Shown here: one piece after another, positions 49,301 to 51,479 of the stretch
Layout of the letters: every line of letters starts with the position of its first letter
How positions within the stretch are numbered: the first letter of the stretch is position 1
From: Arcuatula senhousia
Taxonomy: Eukaryota > Mollusca > Bivalvia > Mytilida > Mytilidae
DNA length: 64,000 nt
Assembly: GCA_963971305.1 (NCBI GenBank)
Contig: OZ020303.1
Coordinates: 18,969,184-19,033,183, forward strand
Direction of reading: 5' to 3'
Position numbers and translations under genes: made by a program
The notes under the pieces: generated by a model
Database searches by the model: none
Seen by the model: only the letters and a program-made list of their open reading frames with translations
Told to the model about the DNA's origin: nothing

Positions 49301-50845
49301 GCATAAAAGTTTGGAGAAAACTTGTGTTGGACGAACAGGACGGATACCATAAATGTTGGACGAACATTTAGTCAGAAGTGGACAGACACATATTTATTCC
49401 TTCTTTTTGATTTTTTTATGGGAGTAAAGGGCATTTCATGAGAGGAAATATGAACATTATCCTGAACTAAATCTTACTACAATCATTGTAAGGATTTGGT
49501 ATTAAACAAATTGTATTTTATCATCCAATTTCAATTCATAAATGTTGGGACGAACGCAGACAGAAAGTTTAGAAAAAATTATATTTTAGTAATTTCTAAT
49601 GTTCATAACAGATATTCCTTATCAAATACATGTGTTAATATTTTTTATGACTTAAATTATACATATATGATACTGTAAATCTTTGAAAGTAAATAGTTTT
49701 TCTTAAAAACACTTCAAAATGTACAGTATGGTTTGGACAGACACTGTTACATCCAACACACTTATATTAAACCTTAAATTTTAAGTTTTTATCTAAAAAA
49801 AATCATTGCTTTTGCAATAATTTAGAGAAATTCAAATGACAACAAAGTTCCAGACAATAAATTTTGCTACGCCTGACGCGCGTTTCGTCTATTCAAGACT
49901 CATCAGAGGCGCTCTACCAAAAATATTGAAAATGCCAAACACTGTATGAATATGAAGAGCATAGAACAGTATAACCAAAAATACCAAACTGGGGAACCAA
50001 ATTATTACTAAGATATTCACCTATGTCTGGGGTAGGTAGAACCTTAGGGTTTAGACAATTTTGAAATTTAGACGGATAATTTAAAGCTTTGATGTATTCT
50101 CCAACTCAAAAGTGTTGGTGCCGGAGCGGGCTAACCTCGGGGAATTTAAACTCCACCAGCAGTGCTAACCTTCACGTGTGTTCGAAATTCAAATGACAAC
50201 AAAGTTCCAGACAATAAATTTTGCTACGCCTGACGCGCGTTTCGTCTATTCAAGACTCATCAGAGGCGCTCTACCAAAAATATTGAAAATGCCAAACACT
50301 GTATGAATATGAAGAGCATAGAACAGTATAACCAAAAATACCAAACTGGGGAACCAAATTATTACTAAGATATTCACCTAAAATGAAACACATAATCTTT
50401 AAGAAAAACCATATTTGACTTGGTACAACAATTATTTCACTATTTATGCCCTTGTTCATTTTACTATAGATTGCCATGTCACAAATCAAGTGAAGAAAAA
50501 TGATCAATATGAAACAAAACTTCCAGTTTTCTTAGTTATTTTTTCAATCCCATAGGAAAAACTATTATTCTTATCTCTTTATCATATTGTTAACAGGACA
50601 GAATTTAAAATTTTCAAAAATAGCCAGCTAATAAAATTTTAGAATAATCTTAAGTCAAATACCTAAATGTTGCACAGTAGCAAAGAAGGCCTCAGATTGA
50701 TAATTATTTGTAAATATTTTGAACCTACGTTTTCATTGTCATGAGAATTGAAAGTTCTCGATCTGTGCGATCTTCGATTGTCAAGAGACAAAAATATATC
50801 GGATGGCTCATCATCAGCTCCAATACTTTTTCTAGTTTTTACCAT
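132..50845 (-). CDS. ATAD2: ATAD2/ATAD2B orthologue, 15 coding exons in window, 3' part missing
   Basis: Minus-strand gene of the ATAD2/Yta7 family, nuclear AAA+ ATPases with a bromodomain that bind acetylated histones and act in chromatin and transcription. Exons in order: 50729-50845, 44585-44676, 44132-44163, 31564-31790, 29564-29690, 28582-28617, 27809-27967, 26480-26594, 21013-21238, 20006-20147, 19071-19219, 4641-4889, 3925-4015, 1210-1524, 132-285. Every junction is GT-AG and all phases agree, giving 743 codons plus two bases. Order of parts: basic N-terminus, acidic Asp/Glu tract (about residues 180-245), ATAD2-type linker, AAA+ module with Walker A GPPGTGKT (422-429), Walker B IIFFDE (482-487), sensor GATN (527-530) and RRPGR (540-544). 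The wording resembles vertebrate ATAD2B slightly more than ATAD2 as I recall them. The second AAA-like module and bromodomain are not in the window. Exon boundaries were set by eye. Confidence 0.95.
286..1209. other. ATAD2 intron 14
   Basis: AT-rich intron. Its only clear structure is a direct duplication of about 70 bp (about 348-418 and 420-488) with a few differences. No gene or mobile element recognised. Confidence 0.6.
348..488. repeat. Imperfect 70 bp tandem duplication
   Basis: Two adjacent copies of a block that includes AACTATTTGTAAATCTAAG and ends in CATGCAAAATTGAAGAAA, differing by a small indel and several substitutions. Confidence 0.8.
1210..1524 (-). CDS. ATAD2: ATAD2 exon 14 ([23 protein letters not shown])
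   Basis: 105-codon exon with [33 protein letters not shown] and [10 protein letters not shown], the lid subdomain of the AAA+ module and the following linker. Its acceptor lies about 15 bp from the first bases of repeat A1, so part of the pyrimidine tract comes from the repeat. Confidence 0.97.
1541..2813 (+). mobile_element. Repeat family A, copy A1
   Basis: Starts AAATAAAAAGCTACGCCGAG, then the arm ATACGACCGCAA (1569-1580). The body has degenerate repeats about 400 bp long (CCCTTTTGGCCC, CAAAATCGGA motifs), then an (ACGACA)-like microsatellite (about 2719-2766) and the terminal hairpin ATACGATCGCAAAA / TTTTGCGGTCGTAT (2781-2809). No coding capacity: the Thr-run ORF across the microsatellite is spurious. 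It sits in ATAD2 intron 13 next to the exon 14 acceptor. Class not certain; resembles microsatellite-bearing non-autonomous elements of bivalves. Confidence 0.8.
3088..3103. repeat. Perfect 16 bp palindrome CCTAACCCGGGTTAGG
   Basis: Self-complementary 16-mer between repeats A1 and C1, followed by a T-run. No function can be assigned. Confidence 0.7.
3128..3900 (+). mobile_element. Repeat family C, copy C1
   Basis: Arm ATGCCCCATCT at 3151-3161; body of about four 150 bp minisatellite units (each with GCATGCATTGTGCT, CACCTACCATACCAATAT and TGGCA.TTGTCAGTAA); ACGG-rich microsatellite (about 3838-3860); terminal hairpin ATGCCCCTCTAC / GTAGATGGGGCAT (3869-3897). It ends about 25 bp downstream of the ATAD2 exon 13 donor. 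Confidence 0.8.
3925..4015 (-). CDS. ATAD2: ATAD2 exon 13
   Basis: Codes [19 protein letters not shown] then [10 protein letters not shown], matching ARK.IL.IHTRDWNPK of vertebrate ATAD2. Leaves one base that exon 14 completes as Gly. Repeat C1 ends about 25 bp past the donor. Confidence 0.96.
4016..4640. other. ATAD2 intron 12
   Basis: AT-rich intron of 625 bp; no repeat, gene or RNA recognised. Confidence 0.6.
4641..4889 (-). CDS. ATAD2: ATAD2 exon 12 (Walker B, sensor 1, arginine fingers)
   Basis: 83 codons beginning [20 protein letters not shown]. Contains Walker B (IIFFDE), [18 protein letters not shown], sensor GATN and [12 protein letters not shown]. All catalytic positions look intact. 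Ends LPSQE, phase 0, donor GTTTGT. Confidence 0.99.
5406..5457. promoter_or_regulatory. Paired palindromes at the left end of piggyBac element 1
   Basis: Two identical copies of CGATGCCTTGAGGCATCG (5406-5423 and 5440-5457), each an 8 bp stem with a 2-base loop, starts 34 bp apart, beginning 15 bp inside the terminal repeat. Likely transposase-binding or regulatory sites by position. Confidence 0.75.
6074..7835 (+). pseudogene. Broken piggyBac transposase
   Basis: Reading starts [11 protein letters not shown] at 6074, shifts frame near 6118-6124, and meets an in-frame TAA at 6580-6582, where the family has the Tyr of a YWST motif. It runs on cleanly from MSRDRF (6628) to about 7600, shifts frame again, then gives [17 protein letters not shown] and a C-terminal Cys/His domain (WCHVCW, CRDC, CLPGC) with TGA at 7833-7835. 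The three catalytic Asp codons are still present (VDEAM 6805, YMDKF 7042, GGVDR 7384). Family members cut and paste DNA at TTAA. With one stop and two frameshifts this copy should be inactive. Confidence 0.9.
8049..11499. other. Interior of element 3, right-end side
   Basis: No open frame with recognisable product. TTACCATGGCAACC near 8240 resembles similar motifs in the right part of element 2. A CTTGAATAGCCTGTGGTGAACC stretch (11108-11205) recurs inverted near 63450. Otherwise AT-rich and unassigned. Confidence 0.6.
11108..11205. repeat. Dispersed repeat, partner inverted at about 63450-63550
   Basis: Contains ATTCAAGGGTGGGGGAAAG and AATAGCCTGTGGTGAACCCTG. The reverse complement of much of it occurs in the last intron of the TMEM244-like gene. 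Family unknown. Confidence 0.65.
11764..13410 (+). mobile_element. Repeat family A, copy A2
   Basis: Head AAATAAAAAGCTTCGCCGAG and arm ATACGACCGCAA (11794-11805). Body of about six 135-155 bp minisatellite units (each with TCGCAAAAATTAATTCTTAA, TTTGACAAGAACAAACATGC, CAAAATCGGACC), then longer units, then (ACG)n at 13317-13361, then a hairpin TTCCGCAAA / TTTGCGGTCGTAT to 13403. It carries no gene; the Ser-run frame on the opposite strand is the microsatellite. Confidence 0.85.
13317..13361. repeat. (ACG)n microsatellite of A2
   Basis: About 15 perfect trinucleotide units directly before the terminal hairpin of A2. Confidence 0.95.
13950..14545 (+). mobile_element. Repeat family C, diverged copy C3
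   Basis: Minisatellite units as in C1 (GGTTGATGTGGCACTTGTC, GACTTTAACCATTCTTCT), interrupted by an unrelated block (about 14045-14215). It ends in a hairpin AGCCCCTC..GAGGCGAGCT (14515-14542) with a changed stem. The 5' arm is not recognisable. Confidence 0.6.
14546..16272. other. Right part of element 4
   Basis: AT-rich, no recognisable coding region. An interrupted palindrome CGGGAAACGTCA / TGACGTTTTCCCG (about 15718-15742) is the only notable structure. Confidence 0.55.
16708..17480 (-). mobile_element. 3' end of a non-LTR retrotransposon (LINE), 5' truncated
   Basis: Minus-strand open frame of about 210 codons ending at 16839. It shows the C-terminal tail typical of LINE polyproteins: [20 protein letters not shown] and a Cys/His cluster C-x2-C-x8-H-x4-C ([18 protein letters not shown]). 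After the stop, AATAAAG is followed by GTTGTTGTT at about 16707-16720, a plausible LINE tail. The reverse transcriptase core is absent. It lies inside element 3. Confidence 0.85.
18142..18200. promoter_or_regulatory. Paired palindromes at the left end of element 3
   Basis: CCCGTATATATACGGG (18185-18200) and CCCGTATATATACGAG (18142-18157, one mismatch), starts 43 bp apart, just inside the terminal repeat at 18205-18216. Between them is an ACGTC-containing spacer, as in element 2. Confidence 0.8.
18221..19070. other. ATAD2 intron 11, part next to exon 11
   Basis: AT-rich with a short GC-rich patch (about 18475-18500). It may contain the displaced 3' remainder of piggyBac element 1, but no end sequence or coding region was recognised. 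Confidence 0.4.
19071..19219 (-). CDS. ATAD2: ATAD2 exon 11 (GTGKT, pore-loop region)
   Basis: Completes Walker A (GTGKT) and continues [11 protein letters not shown], then [20 protein letters not shown], the pore-loop and helix region. It ends LLFDQ in phase 0 at a GTTGGT donor. Intron 11, next, is 14.2 kb and filled with nested transposons. Confidence 0.98.
19469..19844 (+). mobile_element. Repeat family C, short copy C2
   Basis: Arm ATGCCCCATCT at 19487-19497, short body with CCATGAAGTTGATGAGACAGG, GACGAACAAACA, and terminal hairpin ATGCCTCC..ATGGGGCAT (19810-19842). Lies in ATAD2 intron 10. Related minisatellite units without ends lie in intron 9 (about 20440-20640). Confidence 0.75.
20006..20147 (-). 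CDS. ATAD2: ATAD2 exon 10 (AAA+ entry, first half of Walker A)
   Basis: Codes [19 protein letters not shown], then [14 protein letters not shown] and [11 protein letters not shown]. The Walker A glycine is split across the intron into exon 11. This is the N-terminal edge of the first ATPase module. Confidence 0.98.
20148..21012. other. ATAD2 intron 9
   Basis: 865 bp; part (about 20440-20640) is related to the body of C2 (CCATGAAGTTGATGAAACAGG). No gene seen. Confidence 0.6.
21013..21238 (-). CDS. ATAD2: ATAD2 exon 9 ([19 protein letters not shown])
   Basis: Contains [26 protein letters not shown] and [15 protein letters not shown], near-identical to the ATAD2B segment before the AAA+ module. 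It ends DKR at a GTAATA donor, phase 0. Confidence 0.97.
21440..22566 (+). mobile_element. Repeat family B, copy B1
   Basis: Arm GTCTCGCCTGC (21466-21476), minisatellite units with CAAAGTCACTCAACC, AATCAAGGTCAAGG and ATGCATACCAAGTTTCATC, a CCGCCGCCG microsatellite (about 22504-22520), then hairpin GTCCCGCTCTGC / GCAGGCGAGAC (22538-22563). A 388 bp MITE is inserted at a TA inside it. Confidence 0.8.
21880..22267. mobile_element. Tc1/mariner-type MITE with 40 bp perfect terminal inverted repeats
   Basis: Ends 21880-21919 and 22228-22267 are perfect 40 bp inverted repeats beginning CAGTACACTC and flanked by TA on both sides (21878-21879, 22268-22269). The surrounding B1 minisatellite unit, compared with its neighbours, shows the uninterrupted site. 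No coding capacity. TA duplication and CAGT ends fit the Tc1/mariner superfamily. Confidence 0.88.
22723..26289. mobile_element. TA-flanked element with CAGTAGTCCCCCTC ends, 3.6 kb
   Basis: Left end CAGTAGTCCCCCTCTTGAAA and right end (inverted) CAGAAGTCCCCCTCACGAGA match at about 20 of 25 bases and are flanked by TA (22721-22722, 26290-26291). GGTCTTTCAAGAGGGGG motifs recur inside near 25455 and 26106. The interior holds several diverged units containing GCAATAACTCCT and TTGTTGGATCTTC (about 22860-23230, 23270-23590, 24745-25340) and repeat B2. No transposase seen. Confidence 0.65.
23590..24737 (+). mobile_element. Repeat family B, copy B2
   Basis: Arm GTCTCGCCTGC (23597-23607); about five 180 bp minisatellite units (GGAGCGTGAAAATGGGGTCA, CAGATGCCTAGCTA, TCCACAAAAGTCTTACAAAA); (GCCGCCGTC) microsatellite (about 24656-24682); hairpin GTCTCGCCTTCCGCGAC..GTCGCAGGCGAGAC (24699-24734). 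It interrupts a unit of the surrounding TA-flanked element. Confidence 0.85.
26290..26479. other. End of ATAD2 intron 8
   Basis: Short stretch of host intron between the TA-flanked element and exon 8; nothing further recognised. Confidence 0.6.
26480..26594 (-). CDS. ATAD2: ATAD2 exon 8 (RSPAHRK segment)
   Basis: Found by searching for the linker missing between exons 7 and 9. It codes a Pro/Arg-rich segment ending [13 protein letters not shown], matching DIHRSPARRSH in ATAD2B. Acceptor TTTTAG, donor GTAGGA; phase 1 in, two bases out, exactly what exon 9 requires. Confidence 0.9.
26595..27808. other. ATAD2 intron 7
   Basis: Contains one more diverged copy (about 27260-27590) of the GCAATAACTCCT / TTGTTGGATCT unit found in the 22723-26289 element. 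Otherwise AT-rich with no gene. Confidence 0.6.
27809..27967 (-). CDS. ATAD2: ATAD2 exon 7 (acidic tract, YYLRE segment)
   Basis: Starts with a run of about 20 Asp/Glu residues, then [20 protein letters not shown], corresponding to the RYYLRQRK/YNLRQRK motif that follows the acidic stretch in vertebrate ATAD2 proteins. Phase 1 in and out, donor GTAAGA. Confidence 0.92.
27968..28581. other. ATAD2 intron 6
   Basis: 614 bp AT-rich intron; no repeat or RNA recognised. Confidence 0.6.
28582..28617 (-). CDS. ATAD2: ATAD2 exon 6 (36 bp, acidic)
   Basis: A 36 bp exon coding [12 protein letters not shown], a slice of the acidic tract, with TAG acceptor and GTAATT donor. It is symmetric (phase 1 in and out), so skipping it would keep the reading frame; it may be an optional cassette. 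Confidence 0.8.
29073..29457 (+). mobile_element. Repeat family B, truncated copy B3
   Basis: Arm GTCTCGCCTGC (29091-29101) and the head found in B1 (AAAAGTTAACACTAAAGTAT), with about one and a half minisatellite units. The microsatellite and terminal hairpin are missing. Lies in ATAD2 intron 5. Confidence 0.75.
29564..29690 (-). CDS. ATAD2: ATAD2 exon 5 ([10 protein letters not shown] segment)
   Basis: Begins [18 protein letters not shown], matching MYSRVKRRRKSLRR of ATAD2B, followed by the start of the acidic tract (DDEEEE). Acceptor TACAG and donor GTACAT; leaves phase 1. Confidence 0.92.
29691..31563. other. ATAD2 intron 4
   Basis: 1.9 kb AT-rich intron. No open frame, terminal repeat or RNA gene recognised. 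Confidence 0.6.
31564..31790 (-). CDS. ATAD2: ATAD2 exon 4
   Basis: Codes for the segment containing [11 protein letters not shown] and [10 protein letters not shown], which aligns with the vertebrate ATAD2 segment GDVEVR(K/R)SCR..NQS(L/M)LF. It ends [15 protein letters not shown] at a GTAAGA donor, phase 0. Confidence 0.9.
31791..32858. other. ATAD2 intron 3, between exon 4 and piggyBac element 2
   Basis: Includes a duplicated block of about 125 bp (32299-32420 and 32464-32590; CAGGAAGTAGATG, AGCTGTATA, GCCGAGAAATCTGTTAC) followed by ACGGACGGACA and GCCCCCTCTCTTTTTC, an arrangement like family C but without recognisable arms. Confidence 0.6.
32879..32937. promoter_or_regulatory. Paired palindromes at the left end of piggyBac element 2
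   Basis: CCCGTCTTTAGACGGG (32879-32894) and CCCGTCTATAGACGGG (32922-32937), starts 43 bp apart, with TGACGTCG between them. Same position and spacing as in element 3, different stem sequence. Confidence 0.85.
32938..33532. other. Left region of piggyBac element 2 before the array
   Basis: About 600 bp of AT-rich single-copy sequence inside the element; no open frame of interest. It ends in CGAA (33529-33532) directly before the array. Confidence 0.6.
33533..40456. repeat. R(429)-[I(870)-R(429)]x5 tandem array, period 1299 bp
   Basis: Six R copies (33533-33961, 34832-35260, 36131-36559, 37430-37858, 38729-39157, 40028-40456) alternate with five I copies (870 bp). I saw no difference between copies by eye. 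R begins GGTTACAATAGCG and ends CGCAATTGTAACC, a short imperfect inverted repeat. The array as a whole is bounded by CGAA (33529-33532 and 40457-40460). This is the layout of a terminal-direct-repeat element (R = terminal repeat, I = interior) inserted with a 4 bp duplication and multiplied in tandem. No convincing primer-binding site or polypurine tract adjoins R. The 63-codon frame in each unit is not supported as a gene. Confidence 0.9.
40457..40876. promoter_or_regulatory. Transposase upstream region in piggyBac element 2
   Basis: 420 bp between the last R copy and the transposase ATG. Begins with the right-hand CGAA. Probably holds the transposase promoter and leader; no clear TATA box placed. 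Confidence 0.45.
40877..42652 (+). CDS. Intact piggyBac transposase, 591 aa
   Basis: DDD-type transposase that excises and inserts DNA at TTAA sites, acting in the nucleus on the element's own ends. Single uninterrupted frame; start chosen at 40877 ([11 protein letters not shown], context ATCATGG) because the 21 bases upstream begin with TTG, not ATG. Acidic N-terminus (about residues 10-55), then the catalytic core with Asp231 ([11 protein letters not shown]), Asp310 (YCDNYYSSP) and Asp416 ([11 protein letters not shown]), spaced 79 and 106, close to the moth piggyBac spacing. Then [17 protein letters not shown], and a C-terminal Cys/His domain from residue 523 ([18 protein letters not shown]). 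Length is normal for the family. Different subfamily from the broken copy at 6074-7835. Confidence 0.96.
   Translation: MASAMASDDQNIYEIFADTDSENEEQFEGFSDESDNDENNTDLNDRNDLFDADNWTNGRRPALHETPQFSQNPGRRPHIPDNATPLQYFNLFVNDNDFDEMATETNRYASQYLNANQNLKQHSRFRKWVDTTAAELKRYLALIFAMGLISQSDINEYWSTDPVTSTPFFPATMSRDRFLLITSFFHLADNDLYIPRAQQGHNPLFKLGSLYANVNNRLYSTYTPNKCISLDEGMIPWRGNLSFKVYSPDKPVKYGIKVYMLSDSTNGYVSKFKLYTGKSQVGPSVYGATYDLVMDLLRGLFLKGYSLYCDNYYSSPQLFWDLYELGTTATGTVRVNRRGIPQGLKDKKLNNRGDNAVMNNGPLECLKFQDGKPVYMLSTIHGSDLSASRRRDVVTDANIMKPDMVLKYNKYMGGVDRSDQMIAYTNNIVKSFKWWKKVIFHVLAVAVLDSYILFKSDNPNSHVTHRSFRKKLVNELIENNPVDNVVRVGRPIKTPQQLERLTGRHFATKIHGSGKKSNIARLCKVCNEAERSSADLSANKRKRPGHETRFECKDCNVSLCLEPCFKFFHTCQEYCLAYKRWKTTNQPEEEE
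42653..43994. other. Right region of piggyBac element 2
   Basis: 1.34 kb of AT-rich, apparently untranslated sequence. TTACCATGGCAACGG..GTTACCATAGCAACC (about 43796-43827) is an imperfect repeat also seen near 8240 in element 3, supporting their kinship. Confidence 0.6.
44132..44163 (-). CDS. ATAD2: ATAD2 exon 3 (32 bp micro-exon)
   Basis: A 32 bp exon coding [10 protein letters not shown] with AG acceptor and GTAAGG donor. Its phase completes the split Arg codon of exon 2 and hands one base to exon 4. The right end of a complete piggyBac element (TTAA at 44007-44010) lies only about 120 bp downstream of its donor. Confidence 0.7.
44331..44386. repeat. 28 bp perfect tandem duplication
   Basis: Two adjacent identical 28-mers (TTCCATGCACCATGTGCATT and eight more bases) in ATAD2 intron 2. 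Confidence 0.9.
44585..44676 (-). CDS. ATAD2: ATAD2 exon 2
   Basis: Open frame rich in Asp/Glu/Ser, then basic (PSPRHRKRR), between a CAG acceptor and a GTAATT donor. It starts in phase 0 to match exon 1 and leaves two bases that exon 3 completes. Placed by splice sites, phase and composition rather than strong homology. Confidence 0.75.
44687..45822. other. ATAD2 intron 1, part next to exon 2
   Basis: AT-rich. A GATCCGATAC..GATCGGAATC pair (about 45200 and 45485) and GTGCATCGTTACACCCC (about 45545) hint at an old DNA transposon, but ends could not be fixed. Confidence 0.4.
45823..46705. mobile_element. hAT-like non-autonomous element, 883 bp
   Basis: Ends CAGTGTCCTAGCTAG (45823-45837) and CTAGCTAGAACACTG (46691-46705), inverted with one mismatch and followed inward by AAAATAGAGGGGCGC on both sides. 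Flanked by TACATG on both sides, but in a local TACATG-rich context, so a true duplication (8 bp expected for hAT) is not proven. No transposase. Confidence 0.6.
46714..46909. repeat. 196 bp inverted-repeat element
   Basis: 26 bp arms (ACTAGTCACAGAGTAGATCT.. at 46714-46739 and its near complement at 46884-46909) with about three mismatches. Probably a small MITE; target duplication unclear. Packed between the hAT-like element and the LTR-type element. Confidence 0.6.
46914..47380 (-). mobile_element. TRIM-like LTR element, 467 bp, with tRNA-like segment in its LTR
   Basis: Two direct repeats, 46914-47079 and 47197-47380, about 80% alike, with TGTAAC..GTTACA-type ends. Read on the minus strand, the 5' LTR (47197-47380) is followed after two T by a primer-binding-like GGCGCCCAACTAAAAAA. 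The 117 bp interior ends in GAGGAGGGGGAAG, a polypurine tract touching the 3' LTR. The LTR carries GTAAGTATAAAAG, a possible TATA box. The 5' LTR also contains perfect Pol III boxes TAGCTCAGTGG and GGTTCGAGTCC 33 bp apart (47286-47296, 47242-47252, minus strand). No 5 bp target duplication is visible. Alternative: two tRNA-derived SINEs in direct repeat. Confidence 0.6.
47382..47514. mobile_element. Small MITE, 133 bp, CAGGCCTGACAAGT ends
   Basis: Ends CAGGCCTGACAAGT and ACTTGACAGCCCTG are inverted with two mismatches; CTCACGCATTTT recurs inside. A sibling of the same size lies at 51646-51777. hAT-like by end sequence only. Confidence 0.55.
47832..49745 (+). repeat. Interspersed TTGGACGAAC(n)TGGACAG motif, about 15 copies
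   Basis: Motif copies near 47833, 47999, 48175, 48211, 48396, 48568, 48604, 48776, 48949, 48986, 49159, 49327, 49355, 49544 and 49732 (TTGGAC[GA]AAC, 0-8 bases, GGACAG). Spacing is irregular, 35-190 bp, in AT-rich spacers, some of which are themselves duplicated (about 48000-48190 with 48775-48965; 48604-48775 with 48986-49158). No long open frame runs through it. Lies in ATAD2 intron 1. Confidence 0.85.
49827..50380. repeat. 357 bp unit repeated 1.55 times
   Basis: 49827-50023 and 50184-50380 are apparently identical 197 bp direct repeats (containing GCTACGCCTGACGCGCGTTT and ATTCAAGACTCATCAGAGG) around a 160 bp spacer. Either a recent tandem duplication or a short element with terminal direct repeats. 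No coding content. Confidence 0.85.
50729..50845 (-). CDS. ATAD2: ATAD2 exon 1 (start codon, residues 1-39)
   Basis: Begins with MVKTRKSIG, close to the MVNTRKSS start of vertebrate ATAD2B, which fixes the start at 50845. It is Ser/Arg/Asp-rich and ends in phase 0 at a GTAGGT donor. Later ATGs are not needed. A second donor four bases downstream would leave phase 1 and not fit exon 2. Confidence 0.85.
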
Positions 50846-51375
50846 CGTGAAAATACTACACGATCAACATTTCAAAATACAACCGGTTAGTTTTTCCAGA
50901 CACCATAGCCGCTTCACAAATTTCTGACAAGTAATGCGCAAAACATATTCCTTCGCTATGGTTTGATCTTTACTATTGTAAAGCTGAGGGTTGTATATTT
51001 TACATCTCATTTCTTTACAAATTGCTTATTCTGTCATTAAATTCATAAAAATGATTGTTCTGTTGTAATTAATCAAATATTTAAATTTTTGGCGTAGCGA
51101 TTTCATGTGGGACAAAGATGGCGGGAAAACGTTTTAAAAAATATATTTTCAACAATAGTTCCCTCGCAAATCTTTTATGCACTTTGTGCTTATCCCTTTT
51201 ACATTTGGGAATGTTAATTGGTCTATTTTAATCCCAAAGAATACATGGACACGCTATTAACCAACCCATAACTGTTTTGAAAAAGATTTCTTTGTTTTTC
51301 ACCGATCAGACAATCGACCGGAAGTACATGTAGTACTGAAAAGGGAAGTAATTTTATTTTCATGTCGAAAATGCA
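50846..51375. promoter_or_regulatory. Probable bidirectional promoter of ATAD2 and the TMEM244-like gene
   Basis: 530 bp between divergent start codons (50845 minus, 51376 plus). It contains AAGATGGCGG (51115-51124), a YY1-type core, overlapped by GGCGGGAA (51120-51127), an E2F-type core (TTTCCCGC on the other strand). No TATA box at a convincing position. Human ATAD2 is known to be an E2F target, which makes the motif plausible; transcription start sites cannot be seen here. Confidence 0.55.
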
Positions 51376-51479
51376 ATGTTTATTTCTGTTTCAGATATTT
51401 TGATCAATATCATCAAATGCCTGTTCATATTTTATGTAACTTTCTATGCTATAGGCAGTATCATATTTGCTGTGTTTGG
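51376..51479 (+). CDS. TMEM244: TMEM244-like exon 1 (first membrane span)
   Basis: MFISVSDILINIIKCLFIFY, then a hydrophobic span like the first segment of vertebrate TMEM244 (KFLLCVILFYTVYYVSLSMG). Ends with two bases (GG) before GTAATT, completed as Gly by exon 2. A possible AG acceptor at 51393-51394 would allow an upstream leader exon instead of this ATG. Confidence 0.75.
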
